A stretch of 64,000 bases of DNA from Orbilia blumenaviensis (GCA_036872755.1 JAVHNS010000007.1:1922001-1986000); one strand, 5' to 3'; counted from the first letter of the stretch, positions 1 through 11,434 are shown. Made by a program: numbers and translations. Notes: generated from the sequence alone by a model not told the origin.

Positions 1-842
1 TTCCGATCCAGCAGCAGCCTGGCTTCGCAGCTCCTGGACAAATCCCGCAAGTTCAGGTCCCTCAGCAATTCCTACTTCAAAACCCTGTTCCGTTTTCTAT
101 GCAACAGCCTCTTCAAACGGATTTCACCGGTGCTGGATTTGGAGGATACACACCCGCTCCCCAACCTAATATTGCCACCGTTCCGCAACCTATCATACAG
201 ACGGCCCCCATGATTACTCCAAACCTCACCGCTTCTGTTCAAACCCCACAAAGTGCACAAAGCTTGCAACCAGCAGCAACCGGAAGCACAAACCCATTCC
301 GACAATCAATGATGCCAACTGGTTCCAGTGTTGCCTCTCCAATTGCTTCCACAGGCACAGGTGGTTCCACAGGTGCACCGCGTGGAACAAATCCATTTGC
401 TAGGGCCTCTACTATTCCAGCCGCTGCTCCCCAGGTGGCACCGACATTCTCCTCCAATACGACAGACTACTCACAAAATATTCCACAGCAGGTACAGCCG
501 CAAGTACAAGCTCCCCTTCGTTCAGCTTCTACTGGCAGCACAAACCCATTCTCGCGTCCAAAGCCGGAAACCACTCTCCCTTCCGTATCTGAGGCCTCAC
601 ATGGGGCGAATGGCGGTTTTGCCCAAGCTCCAGGCCCCTCCTTCCAACTATCCGGCGGCCTCAATATTGCCCAACCAACTGGCACAAACCCTTTTAGGCA
701 AAGCAAACTGCCAGCGGATCTCGCACCTCAGATCCCTATGGGTGGGCTCGAGAACTTAGAAACCATCCCAGTTTTCCCAAGATCCGATCAGCAGCAGAAC
801 CAGCAGCAACCCCAAGGCCAAGGGCAATGGGGCGGTTTCTGA
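1..842 (+). CDS. AP180/ANTH-type clathrin adaptor, C-terminal part (5' end outside window)
   Basis: The frame is open from base 3 to a TGA at 840-842, giving the last 279 residues. The segment is Gln/Pro/Ser/Thr-rich and disordered, with four NPF tripeptides in repeated contexts (G-S-T-N-P-F or G-T-N-P-F) encoded at about 291, 390, 543 and 687, and it ends W-G-G-F. NPF motifs bind EH-domain endocytic proteins, and this tail layout is known from fungal YAP1801/AP180 proteins, whose N-terminal ANTH domain binds PIP2 and clathrin at the plasma membrane. The ANTH domain would lie upstream of the window and cannot be seen. An epsin (ENTH) tail is the main alternative. No intron is visible in this part. 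Confidence 0.78.
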   Translation, partial: PIQQQPGFAAPGQIPQVQVPQQFLLQNPVPFSMQQPLQTDFTGAGFGGYTPAPQPNIATVPQPIIQTAPMITPNLTASVQTPQSAQSLQPAATGSTNPFRQSMMPTGSSVASPIASTGTGGSTGAPRGTNPFARASTIPAAAPQVAPTFSSNTTDYSQNIPQQVQPQVQAPLRSASTGSTNPFSRPKPETTLPSVSEASHGANGGFAQAPGPSFQLSGGLNIAQPTGTNPFRQSKLPADLAPQIPMGGLENLETIPVFPRSDQQQNQQQPQGQGQWGGF

Positions 843-1856
843 TTGGTTCTGACACACTGATGAACCCTGGGTCGGCTGGAGGATCGCAGGAATGTACTAT
901 ACTAGCAACTTTTAATACATCCTATCGCGTTGGGAATGACTTCTATTGGCTTCCTTTTAACCAACAGCTCAGTTTTGCGTCTCCCTTCCCTGCCAGCTCC
1001 TTTTTCTCTCTCTTGGCCCCCTTTTTTTGATATGATGCTATGACATGAAACAAGCTTTAGCCAGTGCTTGCTATTTTTTATAATCCAAGAAGAATATATA
1101 TTTTTTTTTTGCTCTCTTCGCTCTAAGACTTTCGGTATGCGGGTTCTTTGATTGTTTTCGCTCTGATTACCCTTTGTTCGATGGTTAACAAGATATCCAA
1201 ATCTACGCCTCGGTCCACCCCGCCAAATTGATATCAATGGTTTTTATAATTCAAGCAGCTAGTTTATAAGATAAACTATTCTTCGGCACCAATTCCCAGC
1301 ACTAAAGGTCTAATGTATCCGGCTATACACCGTCCGGCTACAAGCAGTCCAGTTCGAGTCCTCGTATAACAATATTTTACCACTATTACTCTCTCTAAAT
1401 GATTGCATGGCTCCCACACCTTTCACCACTCGATCCCACCGTCTATAGGAGGTCTCTATCAAAGCTTTGTGTCTACTATGACGTAAATATGAGAGTTTGA
1501 GGTCATTTATATTTACCAAGCTCAAATTCAGCTCACACAATGTACGACGGAAACCTTAAGCTTATAAACTGTTTAACACCCGGGTCGAGATTCACGGCTG
1601 ACAGGGTGCAACTACTGGTCATGACCGATATCAGAATTTTGACCGTACTCCTCTAATGTCCCAGAGGCAGAGGCCACAACAACTCGACGAACTCCAGTGC
1701 CCTGGGCGATTGGTGATCGGGTTGGCTGCACACCTGAATAGGTTAGGCGTCAGCAATCCGACCAATGGGAGTAGGAATAATGACAACAGAGTCAACACAT
1801 AACCGTACAAACACTTTGTGCTCCTGCTCCAAAGACGATAGCCATGAAACCCGATA
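843..1856. other. Intergenic, convergent gene ends
   Basis: This stretch lies between the 3' end of the AP180-type gene (plus) and the 3' end of the 345-aa gene (minus). It has T-rich tracts near 1020 and 1095-1110 that would fit 3' untranslated sequence. Small open frames here have no coding character and no recognisable product. Confidence 0.6.
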
Positions 1857-2894
1857 TTATGCCGCCTCCGCCCCAGTCCATTTCTTTGCTCCCATCACAT
1901 TTACTGTCTCCAGAACCTCTTCTTCCACGGACCCAGGTAGTGGTGTTACCATCTCACTTAACCTAGCTACCTCCCTCACCGGTGCTGCCCAGCATTCATA
2001 CCAACCCCTAACATCCCTGAATAGATCAATAGCGGTATATGGCCTCGCCCCCTCAACCCCATAGGAAGGGTTATGTTTCGGGGTATCCAGGACTTTCGTA
2101 TAAACAGCGTCTCCTAGTCCGTAGTCCGAGGCGAGGTTAGAAAAACTATATGTTAGGCGACTCATAAAATCAATCTCTTCCGCAATACCCTCGAACGCCG
2201 AGATCCAACGATATTTTTGATCTGGTTTGACAAGTACGAAGAGACCGGGAGGGTACCCCCTTTTCCATTCCGGGTTCGCAATAAAACGTGCCACGATATC
2301 TAGTTTGTTATAACCCGGTACGTTCGAGGGTTCCCATGGGATTTTGACAGCTTGTGAGACGCGAGAATCGATATCTTGAAGATTTGGGATGTCATCCATT
2401 ATCTCGAATGCTATCGTTTCGAGAACGTCTTGAATTTCCTTCGACTTTTTCCATGTTCCATCGTTCTGGTTGCGGATTAAAGTAACGAGGGCTGACTCCC
2501 CTGCTTGAGGCGATGGATCCTCCTTGGCAAGCTTGATAGCGAGTATGAGTTTGTCGGTTAAGTGATCAATGGCATGCATATAATCCGCCAGAGCCGGGCG
2601 GGGGTTTGCTGTGCTTGCGGTATATTGGGGTGGTGGTATAATCGTACATGTTTCCCTCCGGGCTTCTAGGAAATTTCGAAGTTCGTCATAGATGGAATTG
2701 AACAATGGAGTGTTGGTCGTCACCCAATCACGGTAATCACTAACGTGGACTTCAATCTGGGCTAACGGGATATTTTGGCTGAGTGGTTCGGGGTCCGGCG
2801 CTATGGTGGGCTTGATTATCCCAAAGAAGATGCATGCAACCGGAATTAGGCCTATAGACTGACTTCTAGGCACGAGGCAGCCTGCGGACACCAT
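1857..2894 (-). CDS. Unknown protein, probably secreted or membrane-anchored, 345 aa
   Basis: Single exon with ATG at 2894 and TAA at 1857-1859. The N-terminus has one hydrophobic segment (about residues 14-27, core I-G-L-I-P-V-A) followed by a Pro-rich stretch, which looks like a signal peptide or signal anchor. The rest is a soluble, mostly helical-looking chain with conserved-looking Trp and Tyr residues (for example R-G-W-Y-E-C-W near residue 300) and no family I recognise. Coding character is supported by length, synonymous-site bias and the 5' C-rich to 3' G-rich switch shared with other genes here. Function unknown. Confidence 0.7.
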   Translation of the reverse strand: MVSAGCLVPRSQSIGLIPVACIFFGIIKPTIAPDPEPLSQNIPLAQIEVHVSDYRDWVTTNTPLFNSIYDELRNFLEARRETCTIIPPPQYTASTANPRPALADYMHAIDHLTDKLILAIKLAKEDPSPQAGESALVTLIRNQNDGTWKKSKEIQDVLETIAFEIMDDIPNLQDIDSRVSQAVKIPWEPSNVPGYNKLDIVARFIANPEWKRGYPPGLFVLVKPDQKYRWISAFEGIAEEIDFMSRLTYSFSNLASDYGLGDAVYTKVLDTPKHNPSYGVEGARPYTAIDLFRDVRGWYECWAAPVREVARLSEMVTPLPGSVEEEVLETVNVMGAKKWTGAEAA

Positions 2895-3706
2895 GGCACC
2901 GCTTCGCTCGACACTGGGACCTGGTAGTGGGCTACCGTGTAATGTTCGGTGCTAATTCTTCCACCACGTTATCTCTAAAGCCTTTTCATTCTTCCTTCCT
3001 CATTACGGTTCTGCGACCATGCATGGGCCTCGCCGAGGTTGTTTGCGGGCATTTGATATATTAACACGCTTAGTACGGCATACCGTTTGTTCAAGAAGCA
3101 TATGTAGCTATGTGAACCAAAAAATGTAGCCATCTAATTAAGCGAGAAATACAAGGATATAAACAGACGAAATTTACCTTCTTAAGAGCCTAAATTCTAA
3201 GCTAGGGATATCACTGAATAGCTGAGCGTGTTGAGACGTGTTGTAATTTTCGTCCTCCCAAAGCCGGCGTCGGCGAGCTCGAGAGCTCGAGAGCTCAGGC
3301 GCTCAGGCTAGATAATGGCTTATACAAAATTATATTGCATTGTGTAATGTATTCCCCTTAGTTGGGGTGGAATGCCACCCATTCCTTGTGACTTCGAAGT
3401 CCAAGATACCCATTAAGGAAGACAGACCCGAGAGTTCACGGTATGCATAAATATGCAAATGCAGCTGTCGCATCTGTGGTACGGATCGATTACGGGCTTC
3501 ATGCGATGCAAGTATTTATGCTTGGACCTTCTAACTTGGGGAGAGACCCCCACTTTGCAGGAATTTGGTCGAAACAATGTTTCTTTATCATTCTTTTGGT
3601 ACTAACTGAATTCTGCTTTGCGTTTTTAATTTTTTGAGCATGGTATCACAGATACCAGAGGCTTGACATCATGTAGGATACATGACCCGGGTTAACCTCG
3701 TTTAGT
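2895..3706. other. Intergenic spacer upstream of the 345-aa gene
   Basis: Probably contains the promoter of the minus-strand gene that starts at 2894. A short GAGCTC/CTCGAG-type self-complementary tandem lies at about 3275-3300. The 64-codon frame at 3443-3637 has no recognisable features. Confidence 0.5.
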
Positions 3707-4172
3707 CAATTGCTTGTTCCCAAATATGGCGGCTAAAATGTGTCAAAAAAATTTATAATACCAACAGTACAAAATATATATATTATAATATATTACAACT
3801 TCACAAAAAAATATATTACAACTTAAGCGAGGCATAAGTGTGTTAATTTTTCATAGTTATGCTCGAACATCAGCCCGCTACTAGCTTGCTATTGGCCTGC
3901 CACCAACTTGCCCGTTAGTAGAAAGGAAGTAACCTGAACCTTTCACCGTTTAGCCGTCTGGCTGTCTGGCTGTCTGGATTTCCTTTAGCCTTTGAAAGGC
4001 GGGCGGGTAGGTTAGTGGCAGGCCAATAGCAAGCTAGTAGCGGGCTGATGGTCGAGCATAACTATGAAAAATTAACACACTTATGCCTCGCTTAAGTTGT
4101 AATATATATTTTGTGCGGCTTCGTATTATATATCGTTCTGACATTTTGGCCACTATACCCAAACAACAATTA
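3707..4172. repeat. Foldback (inverted-repeat) element, MITE-like
   Basis: The left arm 3811-3903 and right arm 4015-4107 are inverted copies of 93 bp differing at one base (an A/C change in the GCTCGA-CATCAG stretch). They flank a 111-nt loop that carries a GTCTGGCT tandem at 3955-3977. Outer, more diverged inverted similarity (AAAATGT, TTGT-CCAAATA-like words) extends to about 3707 and 4172, where the left side has an extra A/T-rich duplication. There is no coding capacity. It fits a non-autonomous foldback/MITE-type element; the target-site duplication is not clear. A transcript through it would form a very stable hairpin. Confidence 0.8.
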
Positions 4173-4586
4173 TACACATCCGTAAACCTAAGTATCTATG
4201 TAATATCCCCCGTACATGCATCATAAAAAGGTAAGACTGCATCTAAAACAACATATAATATCCTAACGTTGTGGCTCAAGCTCAAATTTCGTATCAGAGT
4301 CTACCTCACGATAACTAGGTGGAGTTGGCCGTGCCGCTCACGGAGTAGGATCCGATAGCTTTGTTCGGATTCCGTCTACACATGATTTGATAAACTGCGG
4401 CCCAAATTCGTTTTCAAGTTACTGCTGTAGTTGCATATCAATAGGCTTGCTACTCATATCAGAGTGGAATTCATCGCCAATAGGACTTTGCTCACAGAGG
4501 CTGCTGAACGCGGTGTTTCTAGCATGCAGCTTCAGAGAAGCCTCAGGTCCCTGCCTCAACTGTTCTGTATAAGTTGCGATGACGTT
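4173..4586. other. Spacer between foldback element and F-box gene end
   Basis: A/T-rich with no gene seen. It would contain the 3' untranslated region of the minus-strand F-box gene ending at 4587. Confidence 0.5.
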
Positions 4587-5986
4587 CTAAATACTAGTCT
4601 CCCGTCCCTCAATATACGATTCTGCAAGTTGGGAAGACAGTTGTTTTAAGCACTCCTTTGAGAGGTTTCTGTTTTGTTTTACCATTCGGGGTACGAAATC
4701 TGGGGGGTATCCTTTAAAGGCGATATCTTTGTTTGAATACCCCCATGGGTTGACGGAAAGCCATTTCAAACCCGAGACCCCAATATCACCCAGCATCATT
4801 TTGTTTATTGGTGTTAGCTCCCCCCCGCTCTTGCTTTCGATGCAACTTTCACTTATTTCTTCGCAATTCAAAATCATCCTTTCAACGTTAGGGAACGGTT
4901 CTTTGGCAAACTTCTCCCACCATGTACTTGTCGCTCTACCTTGGTACGAAACGGTTTTGCAGCTTGGTGGGGGGACGATAAGAGCCAATAGAAGGCTGTG
5001 GTACCGGTCTCCGATGGAAAGAGACTCCAGACGTTTGAGACCGCTAACCGCGTGCTGAAGCCCAGGGAAAGCGTCCTCCAACTCACCAAAGCTCATATTA
5101 TTTTCCAACGTCAAATTTTCCAGGTTTGGTGCATGGGCGAACAAATCTGTTGAGGAATTGATTTGCTCCTCTGGCAGATGGCGGGATAGGCTCAGAACTA
5201 GGGTCTTTAATTTTGATAGGTCCAATAAAGATGGAGCCTCTGTTAGGAGAGTATCGATGCTGACTTCCAAGCTGATGGTGAAATCTTCCAGTGGTCGACT
5301 CTCTGCATATGCTTTTATAGTGTGATGTAACCGGATGTTTTCGGGATCGTCGAAGAGCCACGAGCACCCCAGATACGCTATATATGTTTCGTCTATTAGT
5401 TGCCATCTTATACTTAATCAAGGCTACCACCGCGACGCAATCGCTTCGTATTCGGCAATTTATATAGCCCCAGACATGTTTACTTACGCACGGGATTTGA
5501 AAGCATATCCCCCCACGAAATGTGTAAATACTTGAGCTTGGGTGTGTTTCCTAATTGAATCTGATCCGACAAAGTTGAGAGTAACTGTTTCGCATATTTT
5601 GTAACACCATATACATAGAAAGTTAGGTTGAACCCCAGCCACTCGAGATGCTCGAGCACCCCTCCGTCCTGCCTTTGGATAGAGTCAATTAAGTGCTTAT
5701 ATCTAAAGCTCGGAATAGTATGGCGGAACACGTTGTCTGAATTGAGACAAGCATCGACCGTAGTAAAGTGGAAACCGGACCACAAGTATGGGTGGCAGAT
5801 TTCGTGTAGCGCCTTACATGATAACATGAGGCTGAAGACGTCCTTGCGGAGAAGGTATTTGAGAATTCCAGGAACTAGCGTCCTGCTATGCGTAACAATT
5901 GGTGGTGGTGGCTGGATGATATATATATATAAGGATTGTATTTGGTTAGCACTCTGCAGATCTGCTTCATCATACTGCGATAGCAT
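4587..5986 (-). CDS. F-box protein B (possibly the 3' part of a fused gene)
   Basis: Model: exon 1 5986-5488, intron 5487-5393 (GTAAGT..TAG, 95 nt), exon 2 5392-4587, giving 434 aa. Exon 1 encodes a degenerate F-box (L-V-P-G-I-L-K-Y-L-L-R-K-D-V-F followed by S-C-K-A-L-H-E-I) and exon 2 a repeat-poor region with leucine-rich character (L-E-N-L-T-L-E-N-N, L-K-R-L-E-S-L-S-I). F-box proteins link substrates to SCF ubiquitin ligases through Skp1; the C-terminal part usually binds the substrate. The ATG at 5986 lies one base past the stop of the upstream frame, so this start is suspect. An alternative joins this frame to F-box A by an intron at 6020-5912. No substrate can be inferred. Confidence 0.6.
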
Positions 5987-5987
5987 T

Positions 5988-7325
5988 TTATGTAGTTGAG
6001 GGCTTTCTGCTTCCACTAACCTTCAGAACCCTCTTCCCCTGTGCTAGTTGATAGAGCCTCTGTTTTCTCGCCACCGCTCGACGACGCCCTTCGTCAGCAA
6101 AGAATTTACCCGTTTCGTCGAAACTTCCACCGTTTACTAAGATGTTTTTTGGATCAAGGTTTCTGCTATTTTGCAAAAATATTTTCGTAACTTCTTCGTC
6201 TAACGCGCTGGTTTCCGCATACCGGTGGGGATGCTGGGTGTGAATATGAACGTATTCTAAGTTCGCAGCAATCCTTGAGATTTTGGTAAAGAAGCGGATG
6301 AATGCGTCCTTATCATGTTGTTCATCGTGGTTCGCAAGCATTAATCTTATTGTCAATCTCTTTGCTGTTGACAGTCCGTCGTTATACAGTTCTTGTGTAT
6401 CGAAAGGGTGATAACCGAAGTAAGTCGGTACGAGATCTTTGTGAATATTCTCAACTATCTCAATGGTTTCAATTCGAGGTAGCAACAGGACTGGGAGGAA
6501 TCCTGGCACGTGGTTTTTCCCTCCGTAAACGTCTTTCCGGGTCTTCGAGCATCCGATGCTAAAGTACTCCAAGCTAGCAAGGCCAGGAGAGAGGCTTTTT
6601 GGTTTCACTTCACCCCCACCAACTCTATATTGGAGGTTGTCGAAGAAAAATATTGAATGATCCCGCGGTCGGTGCATCTTAAGTATCGTCCCGTATTCCT
6701 CTTGGATGCGATTACGAGCACCAGAAATGTCCTGGAAAGGGTAACGATCCGGACTAAAAGGATCTTTGGGTCCAAATTTATAAATCAGATATTCCCTCGC
6801 ACTCCTACGCTGGTCGCGGCTCGTGCAGTTATCGCGGATATTCATTATCTGCGGGTCCACATCCCCCATATCGAGAGACTTCAATTTAGGGGTGAGGCAG
6901 AGAATCAAAGGTAGCAGTGGTTCGGAGTTCCTGCCCTCGAGGATAAGAGATGTTGTCTTCTCATTGATATCCCATTTGGCACAGAACGTGGAAATCTGCT
7001 CTTTCTCCTGTTCTGTCCAGTTCCAAGTGTCGGTCCAGCGGTCTTCATCTTCTGGAAGACCGTAAGCCCTACGGTCCCATTCTAATTTGATTTCACGAAA
7101 GTATTCGCCAATTTCAGGGTTCCTGAGAAGACAGCGGACGAACCTCCACCCTATCAGGGAAGGAGCGTCGACTATGAACGTAAGTTTTCGGCCCGGGTAT
7201 TCTTGGACGACTTCCCGGAACAATTTGCAAGCTTGAACAGTTTTGCTGAGGTCAATATCTGAGAGGCATTCATCGCTGAAGATTTTCGCAAGAATCTCGT
7301 TAGGCAATGGGATGAAGGAAGCCAT
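5988..7325 (-). CDS. F-box protein A, 445 aa
   Basis: ATG at 7325 (M-A-S-F-I-P-L-P-N-E-I-L) opens directly onto a typical F-box at residues about 4-45: L-P-N-E-I-L-A-K-I-F, then L-S-K-T-V-Q-A-C-K-L-F. I preferred this ATG to any non-ATG start further upstream. The remaining about 400 residues have no clear leucine-rich or WD repeats but contain spaced leucines, as in many fungal F-box proteins of unknown substrate. TAA is at 5988-5990. Just before the stop, AAG|GTTAGT (donor at 6020) followed by GTGCTAACC and CAG (acceptor at 5912) forms a plausible 109-nt intron leading in frame into F-box B, so the true product may be one longer protein with two F-boxes. Confidence 0.7.
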   Translation of the reverse strand: MASFIPLPNEILAKIFSDECLSDIDLSKTVQACKLFREVVQEYPGRKLTFIVDAPSLIGWRFVRCLLRNPEIGEYFREIKLEWDRRAYGLPEDEDRWTDTWNWTEQEKEQISTFCAKWDINEKTTSLILEGRNSEPLLPLILCLTPKLKSLDMGDVDPQIMNIRDNCTSRDQRRSAREYLIYKFGPKDPFSPDRYPFQDISGARNRIQEEYGTILKMHRPRDHSIFFFDNLQYRVGGGEVKPKSLSPGLASLEYFSIGCSKTRKDVYGGKNHVPGFLPVLLLPRIETIEIVENIHKDLVPTYFGYHPFDTQELYNDGLSTAKRLTIRLMLANHDEQHDKDAFIRFFTKISRIAANLEYVHIHTQHPHRYAETSALDEEVTKIFLQNSRNLDPKNILVNGGSFDETGKFFADEGRRRAVARKQRLYQLAQGKRVLKVSGSRKPSTT

Positions 7326-9990
7326 CACGTATAAAAGTATTTTGGAGTACGAGTGCAATATTGCAATGCTGAGGATTGTTGCGGAGCAGAACTAGAGGAT
7401 GTATAAGATCTTAGCTTAGGTTGGACATTCCAGACCCAATACCCAAATGTGCAAACTTGGCTTACCTGTCCGAAACCGAAACCGCCTACGCCGAGACTTC
7501 AAGCTGATTTTTATACACGATCTAACTTATAATTATTATACTACTATATTGTATCTCTGGCACAGTCTATATAAGATATCTATGTACGGGAGTTAGCCTA
7601 TATAATCCAAGACCCGGTATTAACTCCTTAAGTAGTTGTCAGAATGCTAACGAACAAACTATCCGTTCATATTATAGCGCGTAGACCGATTAAGCCGTCT
7701 GACAGGATCCAAAAATCCAAACCGAATCCAAAAGTTTCGAAAGCCACGCTTACCTGGGTTGACAGGTCAGAAACAGTGTGATAGAAAATACGCAGAGCAT
7801 CGGGCGCAGAACAGGTACCTGCTGATAGGCCTGAGACTGCAAGATATAGGTGTTATGAAACTGTCTGTAACCCACTCGATGTGAGGCAAATAGAATCGAC
7901 AGTATTGCATGCATTATCACAACCTACCACCGAAGGATCCGCTGCGAGTTGAAATAGCGGAGCGTATCAGGGGCAGGCTAGCACGCATGTCAGCCGAAAC
8001 TTGCAAATGCTCGGTTTGGCTGCAGAAAAATAACACAAAAACAACTCGAAGCGTGTCGTAGATGTAGGCTAGCTAGGAAGGCCTAGTTACTACTTAAGTA
8101 CGTAGTCCACCGATATATCGAAATTTAAATGTCCGATGCAGAGACTTTAAACAGTCTACATGTTTTTTTTTTTTTATGTCTATCCCCGAAACTGGCTATG
8201 CATGGTCCACATCATGCAGATTTATATAAGTAGTGCACTTGATCACGAATACGGAACAAGCATCATTGCAACTGCCCAGGTTCGATTCCTTTAGGACTCC
8301 TAAACTAGGGACGGAGGTAAGAAGGGCTGAAAAGATATCTCGGGATGCAGTTATGCACATATGAATAACTACATAGTACGAAGAAGCTCGCGGCAGCATT
8401 CAATTTGGGCATCGAGACCAATGTGACCTAAAAAAATGCATATTAATCCTTAGATACAGCATGCCGCAAAACCAATTTGAAAGTGAATCACAAGCTGTGT
8501 GCGTCTATCCAAGAGGAAGTTTTAGAGATTAATTCTCAGTATCATCTTTGTCACTAAGGTTATAAGTATTGTTTGTATAAGTGTAATTCTAGTGAAAATC
8601 TTTGTTTCGGGTATTATCAAGTAGCTAGGCCTAGACATTTTCAAAAGAAATCGAATACAAATTCTAGTCTTCGGAGCAGACTTTCATTCAGTTATTCTAG
8701 TCCTTGAATAGTGAGTTCGGTGGAATCACAACTATCGCATTTATGGAAAGCGATAGGCCACTTAAAAAACAGCATGGCGGTCGAAAGTGCTGTACTGGGA
8801 CTGCGCCGGACCTGACAAACGCAGTAAAGAGGAAGATATCGGATATCAAAATATCACTGCCTCTATTAGAAATTATTGTCAACGACGTTGGTGGTGGTAG
8901 TGGTGGTGGTGGTAGATTTTGAAGGAGGTCGGCCTTGTACGCTTCCGGGTCGCCTGCGCATGTCTAAACGAAGGGCCCAAAATGGGTTATAAAAAAAAAG
9001 GGTTGTATACTACTGTAGCCTGGGACTAGGCTACGGCTTCATATAATAAGCTTTCTTTGTGCGGTCTGGTTTTCCCCCTATAGCTTCCCATTCTACAGAC
9101 CACAGTTTTTAGACATGGTTTTGCAGGCCTCTTAAATTTCGGGCGATACGATGTAAAATAAAAAAAGGAGGCTCCGAAGTAATATTCATCGGAAAGCTCA
9201 GTCTCATGTAAATAGGCATGCGAAAGTAAAGGGGACTGATCATTCCGAATTAGTAAGCGAAACCCCGTACTCCGCAGAATTTCCAATCATGAATAGTGCA
9301 GCAATTGTATAAGTACGTCTTTATGGGGTTTTCACAGATGGCGCGAAATTTTTTTTATCGCCAGGCCTTTTTTTCTCATGGACTCAGATAACACTATGAA
9401 AGAGGGTCGAGGTGGGGCACACAAAAAACACGGCCCCCCCACCTTTGTGGGTGCATGTGCTTCGACACAGTACGCTACCGTTGAGAAACCTCTCGGGTGA
9501 CGATGCTTTGCATGCTCACCGCTTGACATGGAATGTGCAGGGCTCAGGAGACTCGCCGACCAATCAAATACCCTCGAGTTCTCCCAATTTGGGGTGTTTG
9601 GGCGAGTTAGCTCTGGACTGAGCATCCCTTTCCGGCCGTTAATTGTGGACAGGCCGGGGTTTTTTCTTTTCAATTCGCGATGCACCATGGAAGCTTCGTC
9701 GAAAATACCAAGCCCTGCGCATTGCATTGAATGTTACGATTCTTACCACTTTCGGGGAGTCATCGTGGGCCCATCAAATAAGGTAACCACGTAATTATAA
9801 GATATTCACCCCCTTCAATTGCCCGGCTCCGTCCTGGTTCTCTTTTTTTTCTGTTGCTTTCTTTCATTTAGCGGTGGTATTAATGGTCGGAGCCAGAATT
9901 CGCCCTGTGGGATGGAGAGCCGAAATTGCCAAATGAAATTACGGCGGCCGAAGACGCCCTTTTTGAAAGTGAGACCGCATGGCAACAGCA
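7326..9990. other. Long non-coding stretch
   Basis: No gene supported. It contains a T run at about 8162-8175, a GGT microsatellite at about 8888-8915, and a G/C-richer part at 9400-9780 with long open frames on both strands (131 codons minus, 88 plus) that lack splice structure, domains or codon bias. The part just before 7326 would hold the F-box A promoter. Confidence 0.5.
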
Positions 9991-10020
9991 GCAGGCCACT
10001 CTGTCAAGAATGGATTATGA

Positions 10021-10075
10021 GAGATTGATTGATTGATTGATTGCTTTCGTTTCCTTGATTGATTGATTGCTTGCA
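10021..10075. repeat. (ATTG)n microsatellite
   Basis: ATTG/GATT units are repeated, interrupted once by a CTTTCGTTTCC stretch. It lies in the long leader region before the disordered-protein gene. Confidence 0.8.
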
Positions 10076-10122
10076 TTGAATGATCATGAGATTGATTGGG
10101 CCTGAGACCTGAGATTGACCGA

Positions 10123-10152
10123 GACTGGCTGCGACTGGCTGCGACTGGCTGC
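10123..10152. repeat. Three 10-bp tandem repeats
   Basis: Three perfect copies of GACTGGCTGC in a row. No gene function seen. Confidence 0.85.
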
Positions 10153-10369
10153 AACGGACGGAGGCGGTCTGGTGTAGTTTGGCCTAGATTGCATTGCATT
10201 ACGGCCATGGCATGGGATGGTTGACTATGAATTGATTGAGATGGCGGAGGGTCTGGTTGGTGGATTGAATGGTGGGTGGATGGATGGTGGTTGCGAGGAG
10301 TAAAGAGCAAGCGCATAGCATGGACCGGAACCCGGACGGGGTTTCGTTCATACGAAGTGAATTCATATA

Positions 10370-11434
10370 GTCCTCCTGCCCCCCCTCCTTTCGCCCCCCC
10401 CTTCTTTGTGTTCTTTCCATTCCAACTTACCTGTTTACTCTCTCACCCACTGCATCATCGCCACCCACAGCACGTTCAACCTCTATCCATCTCATCGCGG
10501 AGATCAACCACTGTCACTGTCACCCTCCCACCACCATCAACTACATTGCCATCTAGGATATCGAGCCCTGCCTGCCCCACACACTATAGCCGAGGGCATC
10601 ACACACCGACGGCGCTAGACGAAAAGGGGTCGAAGCACGACAAGGGAGAGCAGCATCTCCCACCATCAGCAGTAGCAAATTCCCCCCATCAGCAGCAGCA
10701 GCAGTAAAAACGGTCGCAGCCAGCAGAAATCAGCAGAAATCAGCAGTAATCAGCGATTCTCCGGCCTGCAGAACCATCTCCGACGGTTTTATCAAATTTC
10801 CTTCTCCCCAAGGAATAGTCTCAAACATCTTCCAGACGCATGGGAGAAGCATCCCTCCGATAATTAATCTGTGGCTGGCAAGCTGTCACTGTTCGTCCTT
10901 CCCGATACAGCCATCCCAAAAAGTGGCTCCCGTTCCCACGGCTGGCGGTGCCTCTCTACTCAAAGAGTGAGCAACAGCTGGGCTAGCTATAGTACCGCAG
11001 CACTATAGCTCGAACAAACTGTCTGATTGAAACCGTTGCTTCTCCAAAGCTGCCAAAATAGGGTCGGTAATGCCCTTGGTCCCATTCTCTTTACTCCCAC
11101 GCCCCCCCCGTTGCGTTTCGCTCCCTTTCCGTAGCTTCCCCCCCAAGGAGGAAAATAAAAAAATAATACCATACCCAAAATCTCATTTGAGACCCATTAC
11201 ATTCGGCCAGTCTAGCTCACATTTTTCTTCTCGTCTGTCGATTCGTTCCTCTTTAGATTCCCGGCCTTTGAAGAGCAGGAGGTTTCTCCGACCGACGGTT
11301 CGAGTGCACCTGCACCACCGCAACCCCTCAACCCGGACAACACGCAACACCTCCTTCAACCACCCGCCAGGAGGGGTTCCCTACTATATAGCACAACTTA
11401 TATCCAGGACTACCTGGTGGCAGCTCAGAGAACG
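10370..11434 (+). promoter_or_regulatory. Pyrimidine-rich promoter and 5' leader of the 726-aa gene
   Basis: About 1 kb immediately upstream of the ATG at 11435 is rich in C/T tracts (about 10375-10460, 11095-11145 and 11215-11260), a usual feature of strongly expressed fungal genes. It also has a CAG tandem at 10691-10706 and CAGCAGAAAT repeats at 10720-10750. Apparent open frames here are Ser/Pro/His-rich products of the C/T bias and I do not call them genes. Transcription start and any 5' UTR intron cannot be fixed by eye. Confidence 0.45.

Noticed and set aside
8190..8300. GGTTCGATTCC, a B-box-like word at about 8279
   Set aside because: No D-arm, anticodon stem or pairing acceptor ends can be drawn around it.
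9332..9794. Long open frames on both strands (131 codons minus, 88 plus)
   Set aside because: Neither has a recognisable domain, splice context or codon bias; both strands open at once suggests G/C-rich non-coding sequence.
10276..10707. 143-codon Ser/Pro/His/Gln-rich frame
   Set aside because: It follows from C/T-rich promoter or leader DNA upstream of the disordered-protein gene and has no ATG-context or conserved feature.
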